A program made the position numbers and the translations under genes. Source: Struthio camelus (taxonomy: Eukaryota > Chordata > Aves > Struthioniformes > Struthionidae). From it: a stretch of 64,000 bases of DNA. Of this stretch, positions 61,271 through 64,000 are shown in pieces. The DNA lies in assembly GCF_040807025.1 (NCBI RefSeq), contig NC_090942.1, positions 198,704,247-198,768,246 on the forward strand. The letters run 5' to 3'. Position 1 is the first letter of the stretch, and each line of letters begins with the position of its first letter. The notes beneath the pieces were generated by a model, which had not been told where the DNA came from, did no database searches, and worked only from the letters and a program-made list of their open reading frames with translations.

Positions 61271-63476
61271 CTACACAGCAAGCATGGCACAGGAAAAAAG
61301 GAAAGGAAAGAAAGTATAGTGTCAGTGTAACGCATGCAATAGGAAGCACAGCCCATCTTTAATAGCATAACTTGTCAGCAGTATTAGCAATGCTTGCCTC
61401 AACCTGATAACTGGTTGGAAATACCACATACGACATGCAGAGCAGTCTCACTAAATAAAATCAAGCTTTAAGTTTAATGGTAAATAATAGACTAACTATC
61501 CTCAGTTAGATCCTCAGATTTAATAGTTTTGATTTATCGCACTTAGTAGCTCAGGAACTTACGGTAAAATTGTGTTACAAAATTTGTGAAATAATACATT
61601 TACTTAAATTTGCTCTCTTTATTATTGAAATGAGCTCATATCGCAGAAGTACTCAAAACATTATGCAGGGTTTTCAAGTGATTAACAGAACTGAACTTTG
61701 ATATTTATAAATATTTCGTTATTTATAAATACTTCCATTTTTGGATATCACAGACCTAATGAAATTTCCAGTATAAGCCTTGTGACTGTTAGGTTTATTA
61801 CTTGGCTCATGACAATGGAAATATTTTGCATACAACTTTGAAGTTATGACTATCATAATAAAAAAAAAATCCAAGGAAAATGCCAGATTGGTTCGACTGT
61901 GTGGCAGTGCTGCAAGTTTAGACAGATTAGTATTTCTTCCTCTCACCAGTAATGATTCACTGATTCTTAATTCTTCTGGGGCAATTAAAAGGTCCTGTTG
62001 CAATAATAACAAAAACGTCTAATTGACCTGCATTAGCATTTCAGTGATTAGGGGAATAGCCTCTCAGAAATAAACTCATATCCTCAAAAAGAAGAGCTCT
62101 TTTCTTTGTCAAGAACTTAACATTTGCACCAATCTGTTCTCTGCACAATTCTAATGTACCTTTCATTATTATATATATTATATTCTCATGCTGTTTTAAA
62201 TCGACAGAGTCATCATGTATAGTTGTAACCAATAAACCGGAATGCCATCTGCCCAGGTGCAGCCAGATGCCAGTGCATAGGCACATGATGTTAATGAACA
62301 ATTGGAATTTTTATTAAAATGATTTATATTATCATCTATGCAAAAGCAGCAAATACAGAAATGTTAAATAATGCTAACTCGGCATAGGCAAAGTATTTTG
62401 ATTTGGCTTCTTTCCATGGCCTTAACTATTAAAAAAAGTATGAAAAGTACTGCCCCCCAATCCCGTGCTACCCCTCCATGCAACTGTGACAAACTAACCT
62501 TTACACTTATGATTCAATTTTATGCCTTTAACATTATTTGAACATTTTCCTCTGTATTTAGTACTCTAAAAAAAACTTTATAACTTGTCAAATTGCATGC
62601 AGTTCATGTAAGTTAAGCTTTGTAAAGCTAAATTTAAGATAAGAAGATGAAGAGAGCAGACAGATTACTGTGCTCTAGTGAAGTCACAGACATGCTGTTT
62701 TGCGTTTTTCAAATCTTGTTTGCATCTCAGGCTCCTCTGAATTTTAGCATGCCGCTAAGTGTCATTTGGAGTTTTAAAAGTATTTGAATCCATACATGAT
62801 TTCTAATTTGCCATGGAATTTACTTTATAGAGGAAGGGGGAAAGCAGCACATAAGTGAATTCCATGGTCATTTCTTCCCCAGAAAAACTGTCTTCTCTCT
62901 ACTGCTTGCAAAAACTGTGCAAATCAAAGAGGGGGTGGTGCAGGGGGTAAGAGAGAAGAAGGCTTCATCTTAAATGAAAAAGCCATCCATCCTCACGGAA
63001 CGAAAATATACTGCTCTTTCAATAAATATTGCAACGTATCCCTAAATTACTGATGTTCTACTTAACATGGCTCTGTAACTTGATGATTTTAGCTCCTCTT
63101 CCTATATCCTTCAGCATAAAAGGAAATATTCCTTGGAGGTTGACAAAATAATATTTTTTGAACGAACTGATATTTCTTAGTCCCCCTCTCCCTTCAGCCA
63201 GGGTTCAGATGGAAAGATCCTAGCTTCCAGTGTGCTTCTCAGTCTCTAGCTCAGCTCCTATAATAAGTCAAGGGTTGTTTCAGATTAATAAACAGGACGT
63301 AAGCTGACAGACACTACACAAGTAGTTTCTTTGGTAGGTGAAAATACTGAATGTTTAGAGACTTTGCATATTTTGCACAGTCCTTCATGCAGTCAGTGAA
63401 TGTCACACCTGTCTGAACCTGCAGCCACAAAGAAACCCACAGCAACAGGTACATTTTGAATTTTTTGAGCAAAGTC

Positions 63477-63512
63477 GTATGGGGTGTAGTATGGGGTGTA
63501 GTATGGGGTGTA
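63477..63512 (+). repeat. Three perfect tandem copies of a 12-bp unit
   Basis: gtatggggtgta repeated three times without mismatch in the FRY intron. Confidence 0.95.
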
Positions 63513-64000
63513 GCAAACCCACAAACCCATTAGCTTGTGGTGATCTCTGGGATGAACAAGGCTTAAGAATGGTGTATACTGACTTTGGACTTATGGAGTA
63601 AACTGAATGTCTCGTCAGGAGGCAAATACTTCCTTGAATTAGCATTGCTAATTGACAGGAAAAATATGATCTTCCACATATCTCTTTTTCAGAAAAAAAG
63701 CAGTCTCCAGAAGAGTATACCAATAGCTTTACTCATCTAACAAGACTGTTACAGCAGGACAGGCAGCAGAATAGTATTATGCAGTTTTCTTTCTCCATAA
63801 AATAATTCCTATGCTCTTGAGACTCTGTTGCTGGACATAGCATCAAAGCTTTCACATCACAGTCACATCCAAATCACGTAATCTGTTGCGCGAATAAGGG
63901 AGGAAGACATTCTGGGACGTTAAGCTTTTACCTAGTCTCAGACAATGTGGTAGTTCCAGCAGCTGACCTAGACTGTTTCTATTTCAAGCTTCTTGGATGT

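Larger units (their letters stand above)
58327..64000 (-). other. FRY: FRY intron (probable), non-coding
   Basis: No further FRY exon could be identified with confidence. It includes a GC-richer stretch at about 59.6-60.5 kb, a microexon-like element at 61253-61270, a 48-nt exon-like stretch at 61947-61994 and a threefold 12-bp repeat at 63477-63512. The upstream FRY exons may lie beyond the window. Confidence 0.5.

Noticed and set aside
61947-61994. 48-nt exon-like stretch (DLLIAPEELRISESLL) with acceptor and donor on the minus strand in the FRY region
   Set aside because: Phase fits, but I do not recognise the sequence as FRY and such short acceptor-donor pairs arise by chance in 5 kb of intron. 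Not enough to annotate.
62041-62301. 86-codon minus-strand open frame with protein-like residues
   Set aside because: It lacks a polypyrimidine acceptor and a suitable donor, and no family was recognised.

Overview
This is a 64-kb stretch of vertebrate nuclear DNA. The evidence points to a bird: the three recognisable LINE fragments are all CR1, one of them with a clear CR1 3' end, introns are short, and the gene order is that of the vertebrate BRCA2 neighbourhood (N4BP2L1 - BRCA2 - ZAR1L - FRY). The species cannot be named from the sequence. The gene models below were built by joining candidate exons by hand. In each model every junction keeps the reading phase, and the phases agree with those I know for the human orthologue where I could compare.

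Layout. (1) 1-3.8 kb, plus strand: an intron, the last recognisable coding exon and 3' flank of N4BP2L1. It converges tail-to-tail on BRCA2. (2) 3.8-46.1 kb, minus strand: the whole BRCA2 gene, 26 coding exons (numbered 2-27 as in human) plus a probable non-coding exon 1 in a CpG island at about 46 kb. The joined exons give 3451 codons plus stop with no frameshift. The PALB2-binding motif, eight BRC positions (six canonical, two decayed), the PhePP motif, the helical/OB/tower DNA-binding region and the C-terminal RAD51 motif are all visible. (3) 46.1-49.2 kb: CpG-island promoter and intergenic DNA. (4) 49.2-51.3 kb, plus strand: complete four-exon ZAR1L (306 aa). (5) 52.0-53.5 kb: old CR1 in reverse orientation. 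(6) 55.2-58.3 kb, minus strand: the last three exons found for FRY. Its upstream part lies beyond 58.3 kb, and only non-coding sequence plus exon-like candidates could be seen up to 64 kb.

How the genes relate. BRCA2 loads RAD51 on single-stranded DNA during homologous recombination. ZAR1L is an oocyte/early-embryo RNA-binding protein transcribed divergently from the BRCA2 side. FRY is a very large scaffold of NDR-kinase and spindle pathways. N4BP2L1 is a small P-loop protein. They form a conserved syntenic block, not an operon.

Most unusual items: coding-like blocks of unknown origin on the minus strand inside BRCA2 intron 12; a GC-AG intron in FRY required by reading frame; a microexon-like element in the FRY intron; decay of BRC repeats 3 and 5; and three intronic tandem duplications (34, 50 and 96 bp), the last apparently perfect. 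I see no CRISPR array, operon, RNA gene or intact mobile element, and nothing I can defend as a wholly new system.
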